Shown here: in pieces, positions 1 through 5,682 of the stretch
Layout of the letters: every line of letters starts with the position of its first letter
Numbering within the stretch: position 1 is the first letter of the stretch
NCBI GenBank assembly: GCA_947505565.1
Contig: CANNLB010000230.1
Coordinates: 1-5,682 of the forward strand
Origin: Acidobacteriota bacterium
GTDB taxonomy: Bacteria; Acidobacteriota; Terriglobia; Bryobacterales; Bryobacteraceae
DNA: 5,682 nt
Direction of reading: 5' to 3'
Made by a program: the position numbers and the translations under genes
Notes under the pieces: generated by a model
The model's input: the letters and a program-made list of their open reading frames with translations, nothing else
What the model was told of the DNA's origin: nothing
The model's database searches: none

Positions 1-45
1 AAGAGGAGACGTAAGGGCAGTGAGCAAACGACGGCGGGACAACAT
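1..45 (-). CDS. Partial 5' end of an exported protein with a Tat-like signal
   Basis: Only the first 15 codons lie in the window and the rest runs off the left edge. They read MLSRRRLLTALTSPL. Seen: an ATG at 45, an in-frame TAG two codons before it, and an N-terminus of Arg residues followed by Leu/Ala/Thr. Known: SRRxLL followed by a hydrophobic stretch resembles a twin-arginine (Tat) or Sec signal peptide. The gene starts 96 bases after the stop of the Roadblock gene on the same strand, so the two could be co-transcribed. No strong Shine-Dalgarno sequence is visible upstream (AGCGGCGA only). The mature protein and its function are not visible. It could also be a chance ORF, since 15 codons is little evidence, but the upstream stop, the ATG and the signal-like composition agree with each other. 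Confidence 0.45.
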   Translation of the reverse strand, partial: MLSRRRLLTALTSPL

Positions 46-141
46 TCGCCGCTAGAGTAGCAGAGAAATATGAGGCGGAGTGCAGGTTGCAGCTTCGTCT
101 AGAGGCTGAGATTGGGACTTCGGCCGAAAACGGCAGAAACT

Positions 142-510
142 TTAGTTGAAGAACTCACCGATTTCGCGAGCCACGCCGCGGGCTTCCAGATGGATCAATC
201 CGGCATTGCACCCGGCCGGTCCGATGACAGCCAACACACCTTTGGCACCGGCGGAATACAGGAAGATCTGTCCGTCATGTCCACCGACGGTGATCTCTTC
301 GAACTGGCCGGCGCTGAGGCTATCGCTAACCCGGCGGCCAAGGCTGGAGGCCGCGGCAGCCATGGCGGCGACGCGATTGGCATCGGCCCCATTGGAAAGA
401 GAATACGCGATCGGAAGCCCCTCGGAGGAAGCAACCAGCACGCCGCGTAGCTCCGGAATAGCCGTCCGGAGATTATCTACACTTTTCTGAAATACATCCA
501 TCTTACCCAT
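142..510 (-). CDS. Roadblock/LC7 domain protein (MglB-like)
   Basis: The gene encodes 122 residues, about the length of a single Roadblock/LC7 domain with nothing added. Seen: an N-terminal helix (residues about 4-17), then IPELRGVLVASSEGLPIAYS (about 18-37), the typical first strand pair with the G-V-L-V-x-S-x-E-G-L-P pattern. An Ala-rich central helix follows (about 43-63), then strands around EEITVGGHDGQIFLYSAG and GVLAVIGP, and a C-terminal helix ending EIGEFFN. Known: such proteins are cytoplasmic, dimerise, and act as partners or GTPase-activating regulators of small Ras-like GTPases, as MglB does for MglA, in polarity, motility or signalling. No GTPase gene lies in this window, so the partner is unknown. 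Start choice: ATG at 510 sits 7 bases after GAGGAG. A TTG two codons upstream (516) and an ATG three codons downstream are worse placed. It is divergent from the zinc-ribbon gene at 758. The family is confident; the specific role is not known. Confidence 0.9.
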   Translation of the reverse strand: MGKMDVFQKSVDNLRTAIPELRGVLVASSEGLPIAYSLSNGADANRVAAMAAAASSLGRRVSDSLSAGQFEEITVGGHDGQIFLYSAGAKGVLAVIGPAGCNAGLIHLEARGVAREIGEFFN

Positions 511-517
511 GTTCAAA

Positions 518-523
518 CTCCTC
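518..523 (-). promoter_or_regulatory. Shine-Dalgarno site of the Roadblock gene
   Basis: Read on the minus strand this is GAGGAG, 7 bases before the ATG at 510. It is a near-perfect ribosome binding site at ideal spacing. It decides the start against the in-frame TTG at 516, which would leave a spacing of only one base. Confidence 0.85.
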
Positions 524-740
524 GACCCAGTTCACCGGCACTATCATTGAACCTATCGTCGGAAACGGCGGATCCTTTAGACCCATACGGGCGAATGCTA
601 AGGTATTTTGTTTGCATCGGGCGATCGAGCAGAACTCGGCAAGATACCTAAGTCATAGTCTAAGAAACCTTACCCGTTTCCCTGAGAAGTAGGTAATTTG
701 CCGTCTGGATCGAAAACTCTGGCGCCAGTACTATTATCCC

Positions 741-747
741 AGAGGGA
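741..747 (+). promoter_or_regulatory. Probable ribosome binding site of the zinc-ribbon gene
   Basis: AGAGGGA lies 10 bases before the ATG at 758. It is a moderate match to the Shine-Dalgarno consensus with slightly long spacing. It supports the ATG start over the in-frame TTG at 698, which would add 20 residues before the conserved MRCLQC motif. Confidence 0.55.
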
Positions 748-757
748 AAGACATCGA

Positions 758-2629
758 ATGCGTTGCCTGCAGTGTGGCATGGAAATGGCGCTTCTCAAAA
801 AGCTCCGGAATTCCACCGAGTTCTGTTCGGAAGATTGCGGACGGAAGTACCAGGACGAATCGAACCAACTGGCGGTGAGCCGGTTGATGCAGCAGCGCAA
901 GCCGAAAACGGCGCGGGCGGCCCTCTCGGCGAGTCGGTACGGAGAGTCGACATCGGTTGCGACGACGCAAATCGCGGTCAGCGCACCACCTTTAGGGGCA
1001 TTCCTGCCTCAAAAGGTTTGGGCGATCTTGGATGCCCATCCGGTATCGTCAAGAGTCGACTGGCAGCTTCCGAAGGGCGGCCAGGTCATGCCGACGTTGT
1101 CTAGAGAGACCGTGTCTTCGATGTTGGCGCTTTCTTTTGCGTTAATCCATGAGACCCATGGCCCGCGGGGACCCCGGGTGGCGGTGATCGACGATGATCT
1201 GCCTGCCGAGCCGTTTCTGCTTTGGTCGTTCAAGGCTGAGAGCCAGCCGTTACAAGCTTATCTTCCGGCCTTAGGCCAAGAGTGGAACGTGCGGTGGCCG
1301 GAACACTGGCAAGGCCTTCTGTCGATCGCGAAGGAGAGCACCGAGCCTACGGCGGTGGAAGAACTTCCAGCGGAAGTGGAACCGACGACAGCCCCGGTGA
1401 CGAAGACCTGGCCGCCAACTCCAAAACTCGCGGAACCGGTACAGGTGATACCGGCACAGATTGCTCCGTTGCAGGCCGCCCAGCCCGAGGTGGTACACGC
1501 GACGAGCGAATCCGTGGTAACGAACGAAGCCATTGCGATGCCCCAGGTGCAGATTCAAATCCCCGAGTCGACGATATTGCCCTTGCGGCCGAGGATTGTC
1601 ATCGCTCCTCGTACGCCAAACGCTCAGAAGGTCCAGATGCCGTTGGAGCCCGAAGCCAAGGTCTCGCCAAAGTTAGGAAAGCCCACCGAGAAGGCCCAAG
1701 CGGAAGTAGAACCGACGCTATTGAGAAGGCCAGTCGAGGTTCGCGTACCCGACTCGAGCGAAGGGGAAGTGAAGATCCCGGACGTCAAGCTTGAGCCATG
1801 CCGTCCCGAAAAGCGGGCAGTAGAGGCAGGTCCAACAAAACTGGAGTCGGCAATGCAGAAAGCTTCCCTCCAATGGGAGAGCCAAAAGGGAGGCGAGCGG
1901 GAAGTTCCGGTAGAGAAGTCCGGCGCGAGCAAGCCGGAAGAGCCCGAAGCCGCGATTGCGGTTCAGACGTTTGATGCCAAGCCGGGCAGTTCGGCGGCGA
2001 CGGGGCTCTGGTACCGTATGCCGTGGTGGGAAAAGGGCGCCGCGGTGATGGTGTTCCTCCTTTCGATTGGCGGATGGCTGATTAACGGGCGTCCGGCGGA
2101 ATCGAAGAAGAGCCCGCGATCGATGAGCGTGCCTTCGCCGGCGGCCTCGGCACCTGGTTCGGGAGCAGACAGTTGGGGCGCTGAGCTAGCAGCCGACTTA
2201 GCCGGGGTAGCTCGGGGTCGACAGCTATCGATCTATCGGCCATCGAGAACGATGCAAAACTATGTGATCGAGTTTCAGGGGGCCATTCAGGAACGTTCGC
2301 TGGGTTGGATCGTGCGAGCGACGGATGCGAAGAACTATTACTGTCTTAAGTTAGAGCAAGACCGGAATGGGTCGGTCAAATTAGTGCGGTTTGGCGTGGT
2401 CGATGGACGAGAAGATGCGCATACGCAAGTACCGTTGTCGATACCGCCAACTTCTCCGGCAGGCAGCTTCAAGATCCGGGCCGAAGCCAAGGGCCCTAAC
2501 ATCACGACGTATGTCAATGGGCAGGCGGTGGACGTGTGGGTGGATCAGCGGCTGACTCAGGGGGCAGCCGGGTTCAGCAATGAACGCGGAGAGCGGGCAG
2601 TCATCAAGACGGTACAGGTGTCCTTCTAA
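758..2629 (+). CDS. Zinc-ribbon, long linker, single-TM, beta-sandwich protein
   Basis: The protein has 623 residues and no signal peptide. Seen in order: (1) an N-terminal metal-binding motif, MRCLQC with Cys3 and Cys6, then FCSEDC with Cys23 and Cys27, a likely zinc ribbon; (2) a region at about 85-190 with some hydrophobic and Trp-containing stretches, perhaps folded, not recognised; (3) a low-complexity Pro/Glu/Val/Ala/Lys-rich linker at about 192-415; (4) one hydrophobic helix at about 427-443 (GAAVMVFLLSIGGWLIN), preceded by WWEK and followed by a Lys/Arg-rich stretch; (5) a C-terminal domain at about 473-623 with alternating strands (YVIEFQG near 502, NYYCLKL near 526, TTYVNGQAVDVW near 583-594, GAAGFSNERGERA near 603-615). 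That domain resembles concanavalin/LamG- or DUF1080-type beta-sandwiches, which often bind sugars. Inference: zinc ribbon in the cytoplasm, beta-sandwich outside the inner membrane. The start is ATG 758, because the zinc motif is normally at the extreme N-terminus in such proteins. It is likely first in an operon with the TPR gene 44 bp downstream. Function unknown. Confidence 0.85.
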   Translation: MRCLQCGMEMALLKKLRNSTEFCSEDCGRKYQDESNQLAVSRLMQQRKPKTARAALSASRYGESTSVATTQIAVSAPPLGAFLPQKVWAILDAHPVSSRVDWQLPKGGQVMPTLSRETVSSMLALSFALIHETHGPRGPRVAVIDDDLPAEPFLLWSFKAESQPLQAYLPALGQEWNVRWPEHWQGLLSIAKESTEPTAVEELPAEVEPTTAPVTKTWPPTPKLAEPVQVIPAQIAPLQAAQPEVVHATSESVVTNEAIAMPQVQIQIPESTILPLRPRIVIAPRTPNAQKVQMPLEPEAKVSPKLGKPTEKAQAEVEPTLLRRPVEVRVPDSSEGEVKIPDVKLEPCRPEKRAVEAGPTKLESAMQKASLQWESQKGGEREVPVEKSGASKPEEPEAAIAVQTFDAKPGSSAATGLWYRMPWWEKGAAVMVFLLSIGGWLINGRPAESKKSPRSMSVPSPAASAPGSGADSWGAELAADLAGVARGRQLSIYRPSRTMQNYVIEFQGAIQERSLGWIVRATDAKNYYCLKLEQDRNGSVKLVRFGVVDGREDAHTQVPLSIPPTSPAGSFKIRAEAKGPNITTYVNGQAVDVWVDQRLTQGAAGFSNERGERAVIKTVQVSF

Positions 2630-2660
2630 CAGGGACTACGGCTGGCGAAAAGAGTGGAAC

Positions 2661-2666
2661 AAGGGG
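2661..2666 (+). promoter_or_regulatory. Ribosome binding site of the TPR gene
   Basis: AAGGGG ends 7 bases before the ATG at 2674, which fixes the start. It lies in the 44-bp gap after the zinc-ribbon gene. I see no promoter in that gap, consistent with read-through from the upstream gene. Confidence 0.75.
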
Positions 2667-2673
2667 AACATCG

Positions 2674-4320
2674 ATGAGTAACGAAAACCAAGACGATCGT
2701 TGGCTTTGGTTCATAGATGACGCGCCGCTGCAGGCGCTTCTACGGGCTGAATCAGCGATGCCTTCGATGAAGATGCGAGCGGCATCGTCACCGTCGATCG
2801 TGAAAGCGGTATCGCTGCACATGGAAGGGCGAGGCAGCGAGGCGATCACAGAGCTGACAAAGGCGGTGGAGGGGGGGGATCGCCACCCCGACGTCTACAT
2901 GATGCTTGGCCAGTTCCATTTCGAGAGTGAAAACTGGAACTTGGCGGCGGATACGTATCGGCGGCTAGTGGAACTGGACCGCAAACATGCGACCGGAGCC
3001 TTCAATCTGGGAGTCTGTCAACATCGTTTGCACGCGTGGGTGGAAGCGGAAGCGAGCTTTCGACAGAGCCTGACAAACCATCCTGGGCGGGTTGATGCCT
3101 ATCTTGGCTTAGGGATAGCTTGCTTACAACAACAGAAGGGACAGGCGGCGCTCGAAGCCTTTGATCGGGTGCTGGCCAAGGACACTCGTTCCGTGCCGGC
3201 GCGATTCGGCCGGGCAGCCTCGTTGCAACTGTTGAAACGCTACGAGGAGGCGCTTGCCGAATACGACACAGTTCCGGCAGAGGCGGAGTTACTGGTTCAT
3301 TTGACGAAAAATTGTTTGGCCGCCGCGGCGGCACAAAGGGACATCGCGGGGTTGAAACGCTATGGCCAGAAGCTATTGGATCTCGATAGCGGGTCGGGGT
3401 CGGCGAATGAGGCGCTGGGGATGGCTGCACTGATGCGCGGCGATTTCAAGGCGGCGGTTAGTTTTTACGAACACGCAATTGCCGCCGGGGTCGACGGTGC
3501 GGAGGTTTGGGCTGGGTTGGGTACGGCGGAAACCCGGGGTGGGAATCATCAGGCTGCGCAAGCGGCGTTCCGGCGAGCCCTGGAATTGCAGCCGAATCAC
3601 GCTGGCGCGCTGTTTGAACGGGCGGCGCTGGAAGACCGGCGCGGTACGGCGGCCGATGCGCGACGGGAATGGGAGAAGGCCGCGGTGGGAACTCGCTCGG
3701 AGGCGGCGTATTGGAATTTGGCGTTGGCGGCGCAACGGCAGGGTGATCCGAAGGCCGCCATCGAGGCGCTGCAACAGCTACTAGCGGGTAATCGCCAGCG
3801 CCACGATGCGTGGTATCTGTTGGGGGAACTACTTTCTGCGGACGATCGTCGAGCCGAGGCGGCCAAAGCGTTTGCCGAGGCGCTTCGGATCAAGCCGGAT
3901 TGGCTCGATGCGCAATTCAATTTTGGGCTGCTGGCGTGGAGGGCGGGTCATTTGGATCGGGCATGGCAGGCGTTTGAATCTGCGGCAACGCGACAACCGG
4001 AGCGTTCCGAGCTCCTCGAAGCGATGGCGCAGTTGGCCGTGGAGCGGGGCGACCCCAACCGAGCGGCCGATGCGTTGCAGAAGCGGGATCGGCTTGGCGG
4101 AGGATCGGCGACATTGAACTTCAATGTCGCCGTCGCGTTGCAGCGAGCTGGCCGAGCGCGCGAAGCAGAGGCGCTTTACCGCCGGTCGGTCTCGGCCAAT
4201 CCGTCGTTCGTCGAAGGGCTGGTCAATCTTGGACATGCCCTGGAGGCCCGGGGCGACAGGGATGGGGCGGCTGATTGTTGGCAAAAGGCGGTGGAGCTTC
4301 GTCCAGGGTTAGCGCTGTAG
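2674..4320 (+). CDS. Tetratricopeptide (TPR) repeat protein
   Basis: The protein has 548 residues with no signal peptide or membrane segment, so it is probably cytoplasmic. Residues 1-40 are non-repetitive (DDRWLWFIDDAPLQALLRAE). The rest is about 14 TPR-like units of 34 residues: roughly 41-71, 72-105, 106-139, 140-173, 174-202, a divergent stretch 203-240, then 243-274, 276-309, 310-342, 343-376, 377-410, 411-444, a short one 445-472, 478-511 and 512-545. Clear examples are AYLGLGIACLQQQKGQAAL and GLVNLGHALEARGDRDGAA. Known: TPR arrays form superhelical scaffolds that bind peptides or other proteins and have no catalytic activity of their own. The start is supported by AAGGGG 7 bases upstream. 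It follows the zinc-ribbon membrane protein by 44 bp on the same strand, so the two are probably co-transcribed, and it may dock onto that protein's cytoplasmic part (inference). A run of eight G lies near codons 66-68. The partner and process are unknown. Confidence 0.92.
   Translation: MSNENQDDRWLWFIDDAPLQALLRAESAMPSMKMRAASSPSIVKAVSLHMEGRGSEAITELTKAVEGGDRHPDVYMMLGQFHFESENWNLAADTYRRLVELDRKHATGAFNLGVCQHRLHAWVEAEASFRQSLTNHPGRVDAYLGLGIACLQQQKGQAALEAFDRVLAKDTRSVPARFGRAASLQLLKRYEEALAEYDTVPAEAELLVHLTKNCLAAAAAQRDIAGLKRYGQKLLDLDSGSGSANEALGMAALMRGDFKAAVSFYEHAIAAGVDGAEVWAGLGTAETRGGNHQAAQAAFRRALELQPNHAGALFERAALEDRRGTAADARREWEKAAVGTRSEAAYWNLALAAQRQGDPKAAIEALQQLLAGNRQRHDAWYLLGELLSADDRRAEAAKAFAEALRIKPDWLDAQFNFGLLAWRAGHLDRAWQAFESAATRQPERSELLEAMAQLAVERGDPNRAADALQKRDRLGGGSATLNFNVAVALQRAGRAREAEALYRRSVSANPSFVEGLVNLGHALEARGDRDGAADCWQKAVELRPGLAL
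2871..2878 (+). repeat. G8 homopolymer inside the TPR gene
   Basis: Eight consecutive G residues span codons of the first TPR unit (Glu-Gly-Gly-Asp). The frame is intact here. Tracts of this length can slip in replication or be misread in sequencing. No function is implied. Confidence 0.6.
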
Positions 4321-4536
4321 AGCGACAGGTCGATATCGCGGGTTCGAGGCGACTCGTCGCCTTTTCCTTGGCTTTGGCAAAAAGATGGTCGAACCGGATA
4401 GAGAGTCCGGCTTGGTGGCGAGGATGGTCAGCCAAGACATCGGAAAACCGCTGGTCGCTGGTCCCACTGCTCTGCTGTCTTTGCAGGAGAGGCCGTTGAC
4501 GTTGCTGGCTAGCTTTACTGCAATGGTCTCTTGGTC
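4321..4536. other. Intergenic stretch between the TPR gene and the hydrolase pseudogene
   Basis: About 216 bases without a supportable gene. The first 50 bases hold a terminator-like hairpin (4346-4365). The rest has short open frames on both strands, but none shows a ribosome binding site, a recognisable domain or family-like composition. No Shine-Dalgarno sequence precedes the ATG at 4537, so the original upstream region of the hydrolase has probably decayed or been replaced. Confidence 0.5.
4346..4365 (+). terminator. Probable Rho-independent terminator after the TPR gene
   Basis: AGGCGA at 4347-4352 pairs with TCGCCT at 4357-4362 around a CTCG loop. A G-T wobble at 4346/4363 extends the stem, and a short T run (4362-4365) then CC and TT follows. 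It begins 26 bases after the TPR stop codon. The stem is short and the T run only four bases, so it is a moderate candidate. It would end the two-gene unit on the plus strand and isolate the pseudogene downstream. Confidence 0.55.
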
Positions 4537-5470
4537 ATGTATTACACGGTCAGCAACCGCGTACTGAGCAATGGGGCCTTGACGTCGGACATGGAGACGA
4601 ACTCGTACTGGACATCGGACGGGACGGAGCCGCTGGATCAGTTGTCGAGTTGGACGGCGGAGACGCCGGAAAGTTTTCGGAAGGCGCGGGTGCGGACGGC
4701 GAGTAAGTTTCCGCAGATTCTGGGCCCGGAAGAGCAGGAGAAGCAGCGGCACATGGGGGTGTTTGTGCATGGGACGACGCGGCGCGGCGGTACAGGGGGA
4801 TTGCGGACGGGTTGTACGCGGCGAACGATTTGGGGGTATGCGTGTTATTCACGGGGCCATCGACGGTATCCGCGCTGGGATATATTCCGGATCGGGTAGA
4901 CGCGCGGCGGGCGGCTGATTTGTTGGCCAAAGTGCTGAGTGTCCTATATGATTGGGTGACGGTGAAGCAGGTGGAGGGGTCGAAAGATCCGGCGAAGGGC
5001 TGCCGGGCGAAGATATCGCTGATTGCGCATAGCGCAGGCGGTACAGACGGTTTGGACGCGGAAGAACGAGCCGCTGCTGGTTCGCTTGATTAACCAGATG
5101 TTATTAGTGGCGGCGGAAGTCGACAACGACCTTTTGGGAAGCGCAGAGGCGGTGGAGGCTCGGACGGGGACGCGATGGCAAACCTTTGCGTTCGGATTAC
5201 CGCGCTCTATAGGAGCCGGGATTCGACGTTGGGGCTGTCAGCGGAATTTGAGCATTTCGGAAAGCGACGATAGGGACCGAGCGGATTGGCGGGCGGGGAG
5301 CCGGACAACGTTTGGGACGTGGATTGCTCGGGCTGGTCGCCCCATCAGTAGGAAAGGTTCATCCGGCACACTTCGAGCCGACTCAATCGAAGTGCGTCAA
5401 GTTCATGCGGCAACTGCTGCAGAGCGAAGACCGGACACTGATTACGACTTGGGTGAAGAGTGCCGTTTAG
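4537..5470 (+). pseudogene. Decayed alpha/beta hydrolase gene (DUF900-like)
   Basis: A single protein can be followed through several frames. (a) From ATG 4537 (MYYTVSNRVLSNG...) to VFVHG at 4759-4773. (b) After a shift near 4773: RRYRGIADGLYAANDLGV, then LGYIPDRVDARRAADLL, YDWVTVKQ, and ISLIAHSAGG ending at 5042. (c) After a shift near 5040: VWTRKNEPLLVRLINQMLLV, then AAEVDNDLL. (d) After a shift around 5150-5163: DGDAMANLCVRITALYRSRD, STLGLSAEFEHFGKRR, an in-frame TAG at 5271-5273, then EPDNVWDVDCSG. (e) After a shift near 5333: LVAPSVGKVHPAHFEPTQSK, then CVKFMRQLLQSEDRTLI, ending at TAG 5468-5470. Known: VHG is the oxyanion-hole region and the Ser of IAHSxG is the nucleophile in this hydrolase group. 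The Ser codon survives at 5031-5033, but the residues after it are lost, apparently with several missing amino acids. There is no ribosome binding site. Four frame changes plus a stop rule out a working enzyme and make sequencing error an unlikely full explanation. Assignment to DUF900 is from memory of the motifs. Confidence 0.85.
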
Positions 5471-5682
5471 CTGGCCTTTTTGATAATGGGGGCTTTCTTC
5501 AGACTGGAGGGATCCAGGATGCCGCGCATGCGGGATACGAGGGATTTACCGAGGCTGATTTCTGCCGGCTTGGCTTTGTGGCCAGGCATTTTGGGGTCGA
5601 TGAACTCACGGCGGAAGAGTTGATCGGAAGTTAGGGCGATCAAGAGTTGGAGCTCTTCGATTGTAACTTGGATGTTCGTATG
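5467..5682 (-). CDS. Partial hypothetical protein, C-terminal 71 residues
   Basis: The minus strand is open from the right edge to a TAA at 5469-5467. It has no start codon before an internal Met, so the true start lies outside the window, probably close by. Seen: the reading begins HTNIQVTIEELQLLIALTSD, continues QLFRREFIDPKMPGHK and then ISLGKSLVSRMRGILDPSSL, and ends with a Lys-rich tail (KKAPIIKKAS). The composition is that of a real soluble protein: an amphipathic helix, charged turns and no frame breaks, unlike the pseudogene opposite. No signal or membrane segment is visible in this part. Its stop overlaps the stop of the hydrolase pseudogene tail to tail, so the two ends share bases. 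I do not recognise the family. It could be a small DNA-associated or regulatory protein given the basic tail, but that is only a guess. Confidence 0.7.
   Translation of the reverse strand, partial: HTNIQVTIEELQLLIALTSDQLFRREFIDPKMPGHKAKPAEISLGKSLVSRMRGILDPSSLKKAPIIKKAS

Larger units (their letters stand above)
511..757. promoter_or_regulatory. Divergent intergenic region, presumed to hold two promoters
   Basis: This 247-bp gap separates the minus-strand Roadblock gene from the plus-strand zinc-ribbon gene, so both must be driven from it unless transcription enters from outside. It is more AT-rich in its middle (about 595-700) than the flanking genes. I found no convincing -35/-10 pair on either strand. 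There are weak inverted repeats: AGGTAT at 600-605 with ATACCT at 645-650, and TTACC at 670-674 with GGTAA at 692-696. These are short enough to be chance. No small gene is supported here. Confidence 0.4.

Noticed and set aside
119..139. Palindrome TTCGGCCGAA and a GCCG-TTTT-CGGC hairpin after the Roadblock stop, as a terminator
   Set aside because: The stem is only four base pairs and no T run follows on the minus strand, so it is too weak to call.
600..696. Short inverted repeats in the divergent gap as operators
   Set aside because: Arms of 5-6 bases separated by 17 or more bases are expected by chance, and no promoter elements frame them.
698..757. A TTG start at 698 adding 20 residues to the zinc-ribbon protein
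   Set aside because: The added residues show no conserved feature, and the Cys motif fits directly after ATG 758, which has its own GAGGGA site upstream.
3002..3430. Long minus-strand and alternative-frame open frames within the TPR gene
   Set aside because: High GC content makes long antisense open frames common. The plus-strand frame encodes unmistakable TPR repeats throughout.
4385..4567. A small plus-strand open frame in the gap before the pseudogene
   Set aside because: No ribosome binding site or recognisable composition, and it runs into the pseudogene's coding segment in a different frame.
4309..4770. A 153-codon minus-strand open frame rich in Arg and Pro
   Set aside because: It lies opposite the pseudogene's clear coding segment and the intergenic region. 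Its composition is typical of an antisense shadow, with no recognisable motif.
5023..5634. A 203-codon plus-strand open frame starting at 5023
   Set aside because: Only its early part (VWTRKNEPLL to DNDLL) belongs to the hydrolase pseudogene. The rest is out of frame with it and, past 5470, is the shadow of the minus-strand gene.

Overview
The window reads like high-GC chromosomal DNA of a soil-type bacterium, most probably an acidobacterium of the Solibacter/Bryobacter group. This rests on three things recalled from memory, not on a search: the short N-terminal zinc-ribbon motif of the large protein at 758-2629 (CxxC, then FCSxxC), the stand-alone Roadblock/LC7 protein, and the style of the decayed alpha/beta hydrolase. 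The taxonomic call is moderate at best.

Layout. At the left edge (1-45, minus) are the first 15 codons of an exported protein with a twin-arginine-like signal. Upstream of it on the same strand is an intact Roadblock/LC7 gene (142-510, minus), whose start is fixed by a strong GAGGAG ribosome binding site. A 247-bp divergent gap (511-757) separates this from a plus-strand pair. The first of the pair is a 623-residue protein (758-2629) with a zinc-ribbon, a long Pro/Glu/Ala/Val-rich linker, one transmembrane helix and a C-terminal beta-sandwich-like domain. It is followed after 44 bp by a 548-residue protein made almost entirely of TPR repeats (2674-4320). A small GC hairpin with a T run (4346-4365) follows the TPR gene and probably ends the unit.

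The right third holds a degraded gene (4537-5470, plus) for a DUF900-type alpha/beta hydrolase. Its protein can be followed almost end to end, but only by changing frame four times and reading through one stop codon. Tail to tail with it, and overlapping its last bases, is the 3' end of an intact minus-strand gene (5467-5682) that runs out of the window. It has no start codon inside the window.

How the genes work together. The zinc-ribbon/membrane protein and the TPR protein are probably co-transcribed and may form a membrane-tethered scaffold, but this is inference from spacing and architecture only. The Roadblock protein would normally regulate a small Ras-like GTPase, and none is visible here. 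I see no mobile element, CRISPR array, RNA gene or clear new multi-gene system. The most informative features are the decaying hydrolase, the overlooked partial gene beside it, and the unusual architecture of the 758-2629 protein.
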